64,000 bases of DNA from Acanthamoeba sp. SK_2022b (GCA_027943245.1 JANDJZ010000079.1:1-64000); one strand, 5' to 3'; shown: positions 43,226 through 54,509, counted from the first letter of the stretch. The notes: generated by a model from the sequence alone, not told the origin. Numbers and translations are program-made.

Positions 43226-46200
43226 CTACGCGCCCTTGCCTCGGGTCTTCTTGCGGCCTCGCTCCGTGTCGCCCTCCTTGCGCTTGTACACGCCCGGGTT
43301 GGTCTGGAAGTAGTTGTGTACAAACTTCCTGATCTTGTCGGCGTTGAACTCGCCCTTGCCCTTCTCCATAATCTTGTGCGTCCACGTCCGCGACAGGTAC
43401 TTGAAGTCCTCCTACAACGTTCCCGCCACAACCATGAGGCTCTCTACACTCAAAGCGTGATCACGCAAAGTAAGAGGAGGAGAAAGTGATGTAGAACCTT
43501 GGAGGCGATGCGCTTCTGCTTGTAGTAGTATTCGAGGCACTGGACGATCAGCTTCGATATCCTGGCCTTGAGCTCCTTCCGCTTCTTCTTGTCCCGCGCT
43601 TCCCGCTCCGCCCTTGCCTTCGGGTCTTCGTCCTGCGCACACATATGATGCACGTCAGCTGTGATGTGAGAGCGGCGAGGAAGCCGTACAATGGGCCCAT
43701 ACCTTCTTCTCCGCCTCCGCCTTGCGTTTGCGTTCCTTCTCCTCCGTCGCCCGGCGCTCCCTCCGCTCTTCCGTCTCTCGGCGCTCCTTCTCCTGCTGCT
43801 GCTCGAGGTCGCTTTGGGCCGGCGGGATAGGCGCGGCGGCGGCGGCGGCGGTGGCCGTCGTCGGAAACTGGGGCTGGTAGGCGTTGGCGACGTTGCCGGC
43901 CGAGGTTGAGGCCGCCTGCACCTGCGTGAGCAGCGAGGGCAAGAGGGCCGGCGGCAGCGGCGCGTTGGGGCCGACTCCCGTCGCCGCATGCGGCGGCATC
44001 ATGGGCATGCCCTGGTGGGGATAGGCCATCATGAACGGATGAATCCGAGCCGCCGCCGGGTTCAGGACCCCGCCCGGATAGGGAAAGCTTGCGGGCGGTC
44101 GTTGCAGGGCCGCGTGCGGTGTGAGCTGTGCAGCAGCAGCGGGGGCGATGGACACGGACGGCATGGAGCTCGACGGGGTAGGAGGAAGCTTGGAGAAGAC
44201 CGCAGGCTGCTGCTGCTGATGTTGCTGCTGCTGTTGCTGTTGCTGGTAAGGTTGGTAGTTGGGCGGGGTTCTTCTCCGCTCTCGCTCCCTCTCGCGGCTA
44301 CGGCTACGGCTCCGACCGCGCCTTCGATCGTAGTCGGAACGCTCCCGGCTGTGGTCCCTGCTCCGGCTGCGGCTCCTGCTCCGGCTCCGGCTGCGGCTTC
44401 TTCGACTCCGGCCTCTGCCTCTGTCCCTGCTGCGATCCCTGCTCCTGCTTCGGCTGCGGCTGCTGCTCCTGCTCCTGCTTCGACTTCTGCGCCTGCGCCC
44501 CCGGTCTCTGCTCCGGCTGCGGCTGCGGCTGCGGCTGCGGCTCCTGCTCCTGTCCCGATCTCGGTCTCTGCTGTCCCTACGGCTGCTCCCTCGGTCTCGG
44601 TCGCGGTCCCTGCTCCTGTCCCGATCTCTGCTGTCGTCCCTGTCCCGTCTATCGTACGCGCTGCCGCGATGAGGCGGCGTCCTCGAGACCTCAGACGACT
44701 GCGAACGGAACGTCCGACAATGATCGTCAGCATCGCCTCACTATTGGAAAGACATCAACAAGTTCACATGAAGCAAACCACATGAAGCATACCTTGGACG
44801 TGCTGGGCGACGCCTGCGGCTGAGCCACAGGGGCGATCAGGCCTGCCTGCTGGCGCGCAAGAAGGAACTGCGTGGCCTCGGGCGTCATCTGTTGTTGTTG
44901 TTGCTGCTGCTGTATTCGCTGATGAAGCTGCTGCTGCTGCATGATGTGCGCAATCCCCTGCTGGGTGAACTGCGGGGGGAACGCGTGGCGTTGCTGCGCG
45001 GCGATGGCCATCTGCACGGAGAAGGGCAGAGCCGGCGGACGCACGACGCCCGCAAAGTTGGGCACGCCAAAAGCCGGCGGCGTCTGGAGGGGCTGGTAGG
45101 GCGCTGCCGGGAGAGCAGGACCGGGCGGCGTCGCGGGCGGCAGTGCGGTCACCGCCGCCGTTGGTGTGCTGTGGGTCTCGCGGTGAGGAGAGGACGGCAT
45201 GCTGGATCGCGAGGGGGTCACTGCCGCGGGTGGCGTCGACGGCTCCTGGTGTGCGCGTGGCGTTCAACAACAGTTCAGGGAAGCGCGTGAGGACAGGAGA
45301 CGTAGGGCGATACCCGCTGAGGTGGCTGCTGCTCGACGGGAGGCAGCTTGGACTTGAGCATGGCTCCGAATTTGGAGACCCGCTTCTGTGGCTGCGCGGA
45401 GGGGACGTAGATGGGCTCCTCCACCCTCTTCTCCGGTTCCCTTTCCCACCTGGTTCACGCAAAAATCGAAGAACGGTCAATATGACGTTCTTCATGAGGG
45501 CGTGGCAATAGGGTCCAAAGTCGACGTACTGCGAGTCCTGAATCTCCGACCAAACCTTCTCCCGGTCCCAACCCTATGGAGAGAGAGAGAGAGCCCACAG
45601 ACACATGTGATCAGTCTTCCGAAGCGGAGGAAGAGCGAGGTGGTCGCAGGGCGTACCTCCTTCCGCTCGAGGGCGTCCCACTCCTTGGGCTTCTTGGCGG
45701 CCCTCCGCCTCTCCCGATCCTGCTCCTCTTCCTCCTCCCACTCGCGCTGCTTTCGTTCCCTGTTCTCCCGCTCCCGCTCCTCGACGCTTCCGCTTTGACT
45801 CCGACCTCGCCGCCGCCTGCTTCGTCGGAGGTCCGCGTTCTCGATGTCATCGTCGCTGGCGCCATCGCGCTTCCTCCTCCTCTTCTCGTCGCCTGCTTTT
45901 TCTTCCTCCTCGTCGCTTGACGGTCCTTGCTTGGTGTCGTCTTCGCTCTCTCCCGTGGCGGCATCTTCGGCTCGGGCTCGGCGATCCCTCCTCCGCAGCT
46001 TTCTCATCCTTCGTGCGCGCATGCCCGGCGGACGTTTGAGCGGCGACACCTCAAACGTAACGTTGACGTTCTCGTCGTCCTCCCCGCTCTGTTCGCTGTC
46101 CTCCGCCCCTTCCAAGTCATCCCGGTCGAACGGGCTTCCGGCTTCCTCGGTCGACATGGCCCCGAGCTCCTCCCCGCTTCTTCGGCTCCGCTTGGCGTCC

Positions 46201-47936
46201 TCTTCCATCTCTTCCTCGCCGGATGCCTCCTTCTCTTCCCTCCTCGACTTGCGAGAGGATTTCTTCTTCGTCGTCTTCTTCTGTTCCCGCTTCGAGCCCG
46301 CTCGAGCTTTGCCATCTTCCGATCTCTTTTTCTTTTTCTTCTTTGCCTTCTTGCGTTCGGCATCGCTCTCCTCGCTTTCGCTCTTTGTCAACTTCTCGGC
46401 GTCCTTGGGTTGCAGCTCCGCCTCCTCCTTGATCGGCAACTGCCACTGCATGAGCACGTCCATGTCCTCGCCCTCTTCGCTGTCCAACTCCGACGAGGAG
46501 TAGTAGTCGCCCTTTGCGCGCTTGTCCTGCTTCTTCTTTTCTTTCTCCTTGCTGTCTCGCTTCTTCTTCGACGACTTGCCATCCTTCTTTTCGTCTCTTG
46601 TGGACCTTCTCGTCTTCTTCTTCTTCTTGCGTTCCTCCTCATCCATTTTCTTTCGTTTCCGGCTGCTGCCACTTTGGCCAACATTCCTACTCTTATCCTT
46701 CTTCTACACGAACGTGAACGAGAGTGAGGGGTGAGGATAGGAGCAGAGAATTGGGCTGTTTGCTGAAAGAGGGGGAGCAGATATGGGAGGGGGAGGGGAA
46801 GAAACCGTTGCGTCGGCGATTGCAAACGTCTGACGGAGGTATCGTTCCACCAGTGCAGCACTGACCACGGTCGCATGATCGAAAGCGACGGTAAGCCAGG
46901 AAGCCAACGAAGGAGGAGCGTAGTGCTTGAGAGGGGGGGGGTCAGGGAGAACGTACTTGGCTTCATCAACGGGGTAGAACTCTTCAAACACGACCACCCC
47001 GTTGGGCGAGGGCGAAGGGGCGAGGGGGGCCTCTTGGGGGCTGGCGTCGCCCTGCTGGGCCGTGCCCGCGGCGATACCGTCCTTGGCCACTGCCCTCACG
47101 GCGGAGTCGCCTTCCGCCGTAGCGCGCTCTTCGATAATCTCCTCGAGCACCACTTCGTCCGCCTTGAGGTCCCGGCCCAGGGCGTCGTCCCGGATCACGG
47201 TCTCCACGAGATCGAGCAGCACCCCCGTGGCGACTCCTCGACCAACATCGCTCGCCTTTTCCTTCTTCTCCGGCTCGGTCTGGTGCTCGGGACACCAACT
47301 CGCTATCGACTTGCCACTCTCTTCGTTGGCCTCTCTCCCCCCCTCCTTCCCGTTCGCCTCAACTTGACCGCCGTCCGTCTCTCCCATTTTCTCTTCGTTT
47401 CTGGTCTCGTTCGAGTCACCGCCCTTCTCGTCCTCTTCCATGGCGTTGTCGTTGGCGGTAGCGTGCTTGTTTCCGTTGAGCCCTCCCTCATCTGCGACGT
47501 GCGTGTCGACGTGGCTCGCCTTGTTGTCTTGACTTGCCTGTGGCGCCGTTTCCTCTCCTTTCTCCCCACGCTCGTCCCCACGATCGTTCGGCGCGGCCTC
47601 TGAAGATCGTTGAGGCTGCTCCTCATTGAGGTTCGTAGGTGGCGTAAGGGACTGCACAGTCGCTTCGAGGTCGTGATGATCGCCGTTTGCGAGCTTCTGG
47701 CGACTCCCCTCCTCTTCTGCCTCTATGCCAACGTCGCGACAATGGGGGCCGTTGGGCTTTTTGTCGTGAACCTCGCGCGCCGAAGTGTCTACAGGCCCGT
47801 TCGCGTCTCGCTCGGCTTCAGCCGCATCTGCCGAACCTCGTGCGCCCGGTTTTAACGCAACGTGTGGCGAGGGCTGTTGAGAGATGCTCTCGTCCTCCAC
47901 CTCCATGGAGTCCCCTTCGTGCTGCCCGCTTTGCAT
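43226..47936 (-). CDS. Large acidic/RS-rich protein with C-terminal SRI-like domain (RNA polymerase II CTD binding)
   Basis: Eight exons (46957-47936, 45657-46686, 45530-45573, 45314-45449, 44793-45245, 43703-44698, 43498-43632, 43226-43411) close in phase to 1,319 residues. The N-terminal third is acidic and disordered. A Lys/Glu/Arg-rich part follows, then Pro/Gln-rich, then Arg/Ser repeats. The C-terminal domain (about 1228-1300: SKLIVQCLEYYYKQKRI, DFKYLSRTWTHKIMEKGKGE, KIRKFVHNYFQ) resembles the Set2-Rpb1-interacting (SRI) domain, which binds the doubly phosphorylated polymerase II tail. No SET domain is present, so it is not a Set2 methyltransferase. A role coupling transcription and RNA processing is inferred. 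An earlier start exon near 48010 is possible. Confidence 0.72.
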
Positions 47937-48393
47937 CTGCGCATAGATCAACAAAAAGGTTGAATGGAATTAACATGCGCTACAAAATGATTTAAATTTC
48001 TCATCTTGACTGGCTGCTAATTTCGGAAAGCAGTGAATGGCTCTACCAAGGCGCGACTGCGCACTTCTTCTTCTTCAGGCGTAACGACGTAGCGTACCTT
48101 GGGTTGAATGGAAAGGGAGCCGAGATCTGGCCTACGATCTGGTTCCACTCAAGGCTGAGTGCAGATACTCCGCGATCTGGCACACCAGCACTACAGGCAC
48201 TACCTCTGGCCTCCTCGCTCGGTAGCTGGCCGATGCCGGGATCGAGCGCAAGGAATGGATGCAAATCCGGCCAAACGAACAATCGCGCCTTTGTGGGCTA
48301 TTTTCTTTTCTCCTGTGTTTTCCTTTTCCGGGCGTTAATAATTAATACGTCTCGCCTGAGCCGCAGGTTGTTGGCAGGTGACGCAAGAAGACG
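47937..48393. promoter_or_regulatory. Divergent intergenic region between SRI and EF-hand genes
   Basis: The two genes start head to head 457 bp apart. I see no coding frame of weight. An ATG at about 48006-48008 (minus) followed by an in-phase GTAGC donor could add seven residues to the SRI protein. No core promoter element was recognised. Confidence 0.35.
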
Positions 48394-49529
48394 ATGAGGA
48401 GGGTCGACGTTGCCTTCTTGGAGTCCGTTATGTTGGGCGGGCACGGCAACAGCGCGAGCAACGGAGGCCAGCAGCACAACGCGGCGTTGAGTTCATCGCC
48501 GTCCTCCTCCTCGGGGTTATTATCCTCTGGCTGGTCGTCGAAGCAGACCCCGTTCGAGGTGCTCTACACGCCGGACGGCTTCCGACATGTCAGGGATTGG
48601 TTCCGCTGCTGCAGCACTGCCGAAGACGCCGCGGCTCCGGGGAGTCGAAGGGTGGGACAAAAAGAACGAAAGCGACGACAGCGACTACTACTGCGAGGAA
48701 GAGGGTGCCCAGAGGAGAAGCGCCAGCATTTGTAGAGGGCCAGAGTACGAGGGCTATCTCACCGAGAGTCGGTTTGTGGAGATAGTGCGTCGGCTTGCCG
48801 ACTTCAACGATACCGAGGCACTCGAGGTCTTTGATATTTTTGGTACTACCGTGGCCCGAGCAATGTTTCCTCTGCGTGTGCGTTTCTAATGGGTCACTGT
48901 GCAAGCAGACCGACAGACAGGGCGGGTGGAGTTTGGCCAGTTCTTTCTCCTGCTTTCGGCACTGGCCGCCCGCGAATCGGCCCAACTTACACAGTTCCTG
49001 TACTTCCCCTCACCCCCGTGAAGCCCGCCTCTCGCGTGGCCAAGCGCGAGTGGCGTCGCTGACAGCTCCCGATCGATGGTGTGCCCGACCAAAGCTACTT
49101 GCACGGCCCGGAGGTGTTCGCTCTGCTGTGCGACCCGCGTACCAACAGTCTGGCCTTTGAAAGATTTTCAAAGTTGGGCTTCTTCCTCGGTACTTGTGAC
49201 TTCCCCTTCATGCGCTAGGAGGTCAATCACCACACTCATGTGGGCCATCACATCGACAAAGTGTTTGTTGTGTTTGTTGTAACGCTCACACGTGTTTGCG
49301 CCGGCCAGGTGTGCCAGAAGAGCTGCTGTTGGCTCGGCTGAACGAGCACGGAGCGCATGCGTTCCTTCCGCTGGACGCCGAGGCGTTCACGCTCCTCTAC
49401 TTTGACGTGTTCTGCACCCTCGACAGCTTCCGCAAGAAGAACAAGGGACACTCGGCAGGCGCGTCCGATGGCCATCTCCTCGATGGCGGTCACAGCGGCA
49501 AGAAGGGCAAGGATTGCATCATCTCCTGA
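48394..49529 (+). CDS. EF-hand protein with a C-terminal CaaX box
   Basis: Exons 48394-48842 (with an unresolved frame change), 48909-48999, 49095-49189, 49309-49529. An EF-hand loop reads FDIFDRQTGRVEFGQF, joined across an intron. A helical domain follows (LLSALAARESAQLTQFLYLH, then AFERFSKLGFFLG and LLLARLNEHGAHAFLPLD). The tail is basic and ends KKGKDCIIS, where CIIS fits a CaaX prenylation signal, so the protein is likely held on membranes and responds to calcium. In exon 1 the Ser-rich start and FEVLYTPDGFRHVRDWF are in one frame, and the EF-hand part with EGWDKKNESDDSDYY is in another. A 67-bp intron at 48558-48624 would fix this but would remove conserved-looking residues. Confidence 0.65.
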
Positions 49530-49811
49530 AGCTCTCCTGCGTATGTACACACATTTTTCAGGTGCATGCGTTGGATGCCTAACAACACTTGACCATTCAT
49601 GCTCTTTATGCCCCGTGCACGGGATGCCGAAGCCTGTTACGGTACTTCCTTGGCGAGACACTCACCCAACTGCTGGCGCACATCAATGGTATACACACAG
49701 TCAAAGACGTGATAGCAAAGGGAGAGCAGGAACACCTGACTATAGTCTATTTACACTGGGGTCTGCAGTCCCTCTAACTTTGTAACAAGCGTCACGCTGT
49801 TCCCGCAGCCG

Positions 49812-50213
49812 TCAGACGGTTTCGCCTTGCGGGTCGGGCTGAGGTCGGTCAAAGGTGTAGTCTTCAGGGCTGCCGCGGTAGCCGTTGAGCCAATACAAGT
49901 GAGGAACGTTGTGCCGACCTTCGAGGTCCTCGATTATCAGCACTGGCGCGATCTCCAGCCCACACTTAGGGCAGCAGAACGAGCCGTTCACTTCGACGAG
50001 ATCTTCCCGCCGCAGCCGCTTGTGCTGGTTGTCGGGACACGTAGGCAGCTTCGCGGCCGAGGGCTGCCACCTCTCATACGTTGGGCGAGTGGTTACGATG
50101 AAGGCAGGTAACAAGTTACCCGATGAGGGTGAAGTTGAGGGAGACGGGGAAGAACCACTGGTCCTTCGATGCAGGTTAAGATTGGGTCTAATTGATGTTG
50201 TGGTTGTCGCCAT
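49812..50213 (-). CDS. Small Cys-motif protein, unknown
   Basis: One exon of 133 residues. The N-terminal half is Ser/Pro/Thr-rich. The C-terminal half has a single CPDN and a CCPKCG knuckle (VNGSFCCPKCGLEIAPVLII) that could bind zinc, followed by HNVPHLYWLNGYRGSPEDY. No family is recognised. It is convergent with the EF-hand gene and divergent from the small protein gene at 50895. Confidence 0.55.
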   Translation of the reverse strand: MATTTTSIRPNLNLHRRTSGSSPSPSTSPSSGNLLPAFIVTTRPTYERWQPSAAKLPTCPDNQHKRLRREDLVEVNGSFCCPKCGLEIAPVLIIEDLEGRHNVPHLYWLNGYRGSPEDYTFDRPQPDPQGETV

Positions 50214-50894
50214 TTGCTCAAAGAATTGTTGCGTTCCTGGGTCTAAAAATTATTTCATTTCACGTTCTTCCGCGGTACGGAGAAGCTGGGAAAGAAGGGA
50301 AATGCCACGGAGGCTAAACGCGAAGCCAGAGAACACACGATGGGGCACTTGCACCTCGCCATGGCTGCCGCACACGCGCCAAAGCAAAAGAGGTAGAACT
50401 TGTGCGTGACGCGCTCAGCTCATTCAGCCTGGCAGGTCAACCAAGAGTTGGGATAAACAACCATTTTGTTGTTCACGACATTCCCTTACCCGATGCGCGC
50501 TTTCAATTCCCCTTTGAATGTCGTATATGTGTGCCCGCCTATTCTACCTCTAACCCACCATTTTTCTGCAGCCGGGAACAACAACACCAGGTCCCTGCGG
50601 TCCGATCCCGGCTTATCGGGCTCCCGCGGCGGACCGTGGGCTTCACACGTCGACATCAGCCTACCGGCGAAATGGCGGCTGCTTCCCGCTTCTCGGAGCG
50701 GTTGGGACGATGGCTGCTCCTCTTAAATAGCAGGCGCACAAGGTGTTGTTCTGTTTCCCGTCCTTCAACAAGACACCACCCGCTTAAGCTCCGTTCGCCA
50801 CCTCGCAAGCACCAAGGAGATAGTCACCTGGCCTTCCTCCGCTGACCTGTCCACAACCAACCGCTTCAAAAACAGCTCCCCTACACAAACTACG
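50214..50894. other. Intergenic region with no confident gene
   Basis: An ATG at about 50671 opens a 58-codon frame (MAAASRFSERLGRWLLLLNS...) that looks like an organelle targeting peptide, but nothing recognisable follows, so I do not call it. The region otherwise serves as the divergent promoter for the genes on each side. Confidence 0.4.
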
Positions 50895-51288
50895 ATGAAC
50901 TCTTCGTCTAGGATGACCTCCCTTGCCTTCCGTTCGTCGACGCGGTCCTACTTTGTGGCTAGTGCCCAATTTCTTCCAGCTACCTCGTGGCGCACCGTTC
51001 ACAGAGCTGCTGGTGCTCCCCTCTAACCCCAACCGACCAAAGACGCACAAAGTCTCACGCTTTTGTTATGTGGTGGCAATAGGTGGCGAGCAGAACTTGG
51101 AGAAGCCTTTGCTGGACGAGGACTGGAAAAACCTGATGATGGTCGACTACGGTACCGGCGCCTCCTCGTCTGTGCCCCCGACTGTGAACCTCGAGGAGAC
51201 CCACCACGACGTGGAAGGGACGCAGCTGCCCATCTTCCAACACTGGTCCTCTGACCTGGTGAGGGAGGTCGAAGACCCTCTCTTGTAG
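50895..51288 (+). CDS. Small protein with predicted mitochondrial targeting sequence, unknown
   Basis: Two exons (50895-51012, 51083-51288) join in phase to 107 residues. The first 40 residues are rich in Ser, Arg and hydrophobic residues with no acids (MTSLAFRSSTRSYFVASAQF, then WRTVHRAA), which fits a cleavable mitochondrial presequence. The mature part is acidic (LEKPLLDEDWKNLMMVDYGT, DVEGTQLPIFQHWSSDLV, REVEDPLL). No family is recognised. Confidence 0.6.
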
Positions 51289-51930
51289 AATGTACCTATG
51301 CACATACGAGATACGCCGCAACGGCATTTTTAACACCAGATAAAAAGGAGCAGCAGCATGCGCACCACAAACTTTTGCTTGTTTCTGCTGTGGCGAAGTA
51401 CCACCACACCACGCTCAAGATGGAAAAGAGTTGTACATTGGGGGATAATTTATTTCCCTCCAACGCAACTGCTTACAGGAATATTCACCAGCCTCACCAA
51501 TCATCAGTGAGCCAGTTCTTCATGAAGTAGACATTCACAGCACATTCACACATATCCTTGCCTATCACCTATAATGTACCTTTCAACATCAGGGCAGTTG
51601 GCCTTCCAGGTCCCTGGCTACAAGCACGTAGAGTGGCAGCCCAAAGCTAGAGGCCTTGTACAGGCCACCCAGGCCAACTACACACTAGCCCCATTCATAG
51701 ATAATTGTATCCTGCACCATGTCCTCACTGGGGAAAAGGAGGAAGGGCGCAATGTCTGGTCACACAATTGTAGCCTGCAAACTCACTCCAACTTGATGCT
51801 GCACACAAGCAGGTCTGTGTAGGTGCAATTTTTTTTTTCCTTCTATTGCTATCATGCATGATAGGCAGAGGTACCTCTGTCAACAGCAAGAGTATCACCT
51901 TGTATTCTGAGAAAGCCAGGCGAGAAAAGA
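51289..51930. other. Lower-GC island, possible element remnant
   Basis: The base composition drops compared with both flanks and resembles the accessory block at 6.4-9.5 kb. The longest frame (51574-51822, plus; SGQLAFQVPGYKHVEWQPKA) has no recognised domain and contains no intron signals. No terminal repeats were found. It may be the remains of an insertion. Confidence 0.35.
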
Positions 51931-51934
51931 GAAC

Positions 51935-52343
51935 GTGATTTCGCGCTCTTTTCGGAGTTTAAAGAAAACCGTCTGGCAGGAAGGATTTCGTGTGGAAGAG
52001 ACGCAGCGCCAGGCGGGATCGCCCGTGGAAGTGGCCGGCTCTGGGTCCTGGGCGCCATCACCGGTGTCATCCTCCTTCACCGTGTCGTACGTCGGCGACC
52101 AGCCCGCCACGAGAAATGGCTGCGACCATGAGGTCAAGGTGAGCCATAAGTTCCTCCTTTTCCTCTTCACCCCACACGCCCCCTTGCCCAAAACCCTATC
52201 CCCTTCCCCATCACCCGAGCGGCCCACGTTCAAATATTTAAATTCAAACGAGCAATTCAATTGTCCGCAGATCGAAGCAAGAACAGTACTGCCACATCCT
52301 CAGCCCAAGTACCCTCGTCATTACAGCAGCAGCATCTTCTCGT
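51935..52343 (+). other. Orphan exon-like segments upstream of the PUB-PP2C gene
   Basis: A frame with coding character (EGFRVEETQRQAGSPVEVAG, SSFTVSYVGDQPATRNGCDH) ends at a good GTGAGC donor (52139) and continues after an AG at about 52270 into 24 residues and a stop. No ATG precedes it in frame. It may be 5' UTR of the PUB-PP2C gene, or the tail of a gene whose front was lost to the island on its left. Confidence 0.25.
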
Positions 52344-52368
52344 AACACCGACCAAGGCTCAGCACAAT

Positions 52369-54509
52369 ATGGGGGATGTAACGACGACACAGGCGGTGAA
52401 GGCCTGCACCGGCGAGCAGCCGGTGCCGGTGGCCAGTAAACCGTTGCCCAAGCGAAGAGCGGCCAAGAGGACCATCTTCGGGCAGTCGTGGCCGCAGCAG
52501 GATCTGCAGACGATAGAAAGGAAGGCCGTGGACCAACTCAAGGCGACCCAGACGGCCAACGCACTTGTGGAGTCGGCGCTGAGGAACATGAAGGAGCCAA
52601 ACGGCAGCCACACTGCGGAAGAGTTCCAGCAGGCCCTGCAGACGCTCATCACCTATCTTCTCAACATCAAGCACCACCCCGAGAGCGCTCACTTCAAACG
52701 CATTGGCGTACACAACCCTAACTTCAAGTGGAAAGTGCAAAGGTAAACGATGCGGCCTTTTCTTCTTGAGCTGAGTTCGTGGATGTGTTCTCACTCCTCT
52801 TCGTTTTGGTTTCAGTGTTAACGGAGCGGTGGAGATGCTGCTGGCCGTTGGCTTCCGCTTGAACGACGAGGGGGACTGTTTGGAGTTGCTGGACTCGCAT
52901 ATGGACAAACGCATGCTCGACCATCTTATCGATCGTCTGCAGAGGGAGCTCACTCTCCACTTTCAACACACACGTATGTCGACGACCGATCAACCCCAAA
53001 CATCCTGTCTCCTTTCTCACCCTGGCGCGACAGGCTTCCTGCGACGCAAGGGACTGCAGGGATCGCCTTTACGCGATCGTCCGGTGGAGCTCAGCCCTAG
53101 CTTTCGGTTCCCCATAGGCTATGCCGACATGACCGGCCGCCGTCCCACCATGGAGGACCAGATCATCATCAGGTACGAACCATATTTTATTTTATTTTTA
53201 CCCAAGGAGAAAATTCGAGAAAAGTCCGAGAAATTTATAGCCGCCCTCTTAGCTCAGCTGGTAGAGCGCACGACTGAAGATCGTGAGGTCGCTGGTTCAA
53301 ACCCGGCAGAGGGCAATCGATTTCATCATTCCTTTTGTCGTATTGAGCTCACCTTTTCTTCTTATGGCAGGGGAATGTATCGCGGTTATGAAGATGAGGA
53401 CTTTGTTGGCATGTTCGATGGGCATGGAGGTAAGGGCGCGGCCGATTTGGCGGCCGCTACGCTGTATCAAGAACTGTGGAAGTATATCACGCTTCACAAA
53501 GAGAAAGGTCAGAAGGTGGAGGATGAAGACGCACTTATCACAAAAGTGATCCGGTAGCGCCCGTCCCCACTCACGTTATGGTAGATAAGGCAATCACTCA
53601 TTCTCATTGCGTGATACAGGGAAAGTTTCCACTCGACCAACAACAAGATCTGCCAAACGCTCAACCTGATCGGCGACTTCTCCGGCACGACTGTCCTCAT
53701 GACCTGGATTGTCGGCCAGAAGCTCGTGGTCGCAAACGCGGGAGACTCGCGCGCTGTATTGTACAAAGACTCGGGTAGGTGTTTTTCCCTGAAGAGGCCT
53801 TTTTGTTCTCTCTCTCTCTCTCTGACGGCTGAGTCCATGTCGCAGGCAAGGTAGTGCGCTTGAGCAGGGACCACCGCCCCGAGGACCCAGATGAGAAACA
53901 CAGAATAGAAGCTCTCGGGGGCCGCGTCATTACCCTCCCTCAGGTACACTCCCTGTCCTTGCCTCAGCTGTTATTCCCTCGACTCTGGGACTCACCTCTG
54001 TTCGTAGGACGCGCCGCGCCTTAATGGTACTCTTAGCGTGAGCCGTGGATTCGGCGACTTTGACCTGCAGCCATGCCTCAGCCCCGAACCCTACGTCAAC
54101 ATTGTACCGATCAGCCCAGATGACAGGTGCGCGCGTGCCACCTCGTCTCTGCCTCCTCGGTCATGTATGCTAATGCTCTGCTGTGCAACGTCACATCAGA
54201 TACCTCATCCTCGGCTGCGACGGTCTGTGGGACGAAGTGGAGGAGGAAAAGGTGGGGGAGCTGTTCACAAAGTGGCGCAAGCAGATCAACGAACAGGCGA
54301 AACAGAGGGAAGAGGATCAGACCAGGTTGCGTCGCATGACATCGAGCTCGTCGAACGGTAGAGGCCTGAGCTTGTCTGCCTCCGGCATCTCCAACGGTGA
54401 CAGCGGCGCCATGGAAGCCTATCAGCTCGCGCGGATGCTAGTTGACTACTCCTACACGAGCGGCAGCTACGACAACATCAGCGTCATCGTAGTACAGCTC
54501 AAGGACTGA
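52369..54509 (+). CDS. PUB-domain PP2C-type Ser/Thr phosphatase
   Basis: Eight exons (52369-52742, 52816-52973, 53034-53172, 53371-53553, 53620-53774, 53846-53943, 54008-54126, 54200-54509) close in phase to 511 residues. A PUB domain at about 75-165 (FQQALQTLITYLLNIKHHPE, HFKRIGVHNPNFKWKV, MLLAVGFRLNDEGDCLELL) is followed by a full PP2C domain from about 200: GRRPTMED, GMFDGHGG, NAGDSRAVL, LSVSRGFGDFDLQP, LGCDGLWDE and DNISVIVVQL. All metal-binding aspartates are present. PUB domains bind the C-terminal tail of p97/Cdc48, so the phosphatase may be recruited there; that is an inference. A tRNA gene lies in intron 3. Confidence 0.9.
53243..53315 (+). tRNA. tRNA-Phe (anticodon GAA) inside a protein-gene intron
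   Basis: A 73-base cloverleaf folds fully: acceptor stem GCCCTCT/AGAGGGC with discriminator A, D arm GCTC..GAGC, anticodon stem CACGA/TCGTG with loop CTGAAGA, and T arm GCTGG/CCGGC with loop TTCAAAC. The anticodon GAA reads Phe codons. A-box TAGCTCAGCTGG and B-box GGTTCAAACCC are present, and a T run near 53329 could end pol III transcription. There is no intron in the tRNA. It lies on the same strand as the PUB-PP2C gene, within intron 53173-53370. Confidence 0.95.

Noticed and set aside
43988..44785. Plus-strand frame of 265 codons rich in Ala/Pro/Val
   Set aside because: Antisense of the Arg/Ser repeat exon of the SRI-domain gene.
45844..46727. Plus-strand frames of 219 and 266 codons rich in Ser or Leu
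   Set aside because: Antisense of the Lys/Glu-rich exon of the SRI-domain gene.
46875..47603. Plus-strand frame of 242 codons with hydrophobic stretches
   Set aside because: Antisense of the acidic first exon of the SRI-domain gene; hydrophobicity is the mirror of acidic codons.
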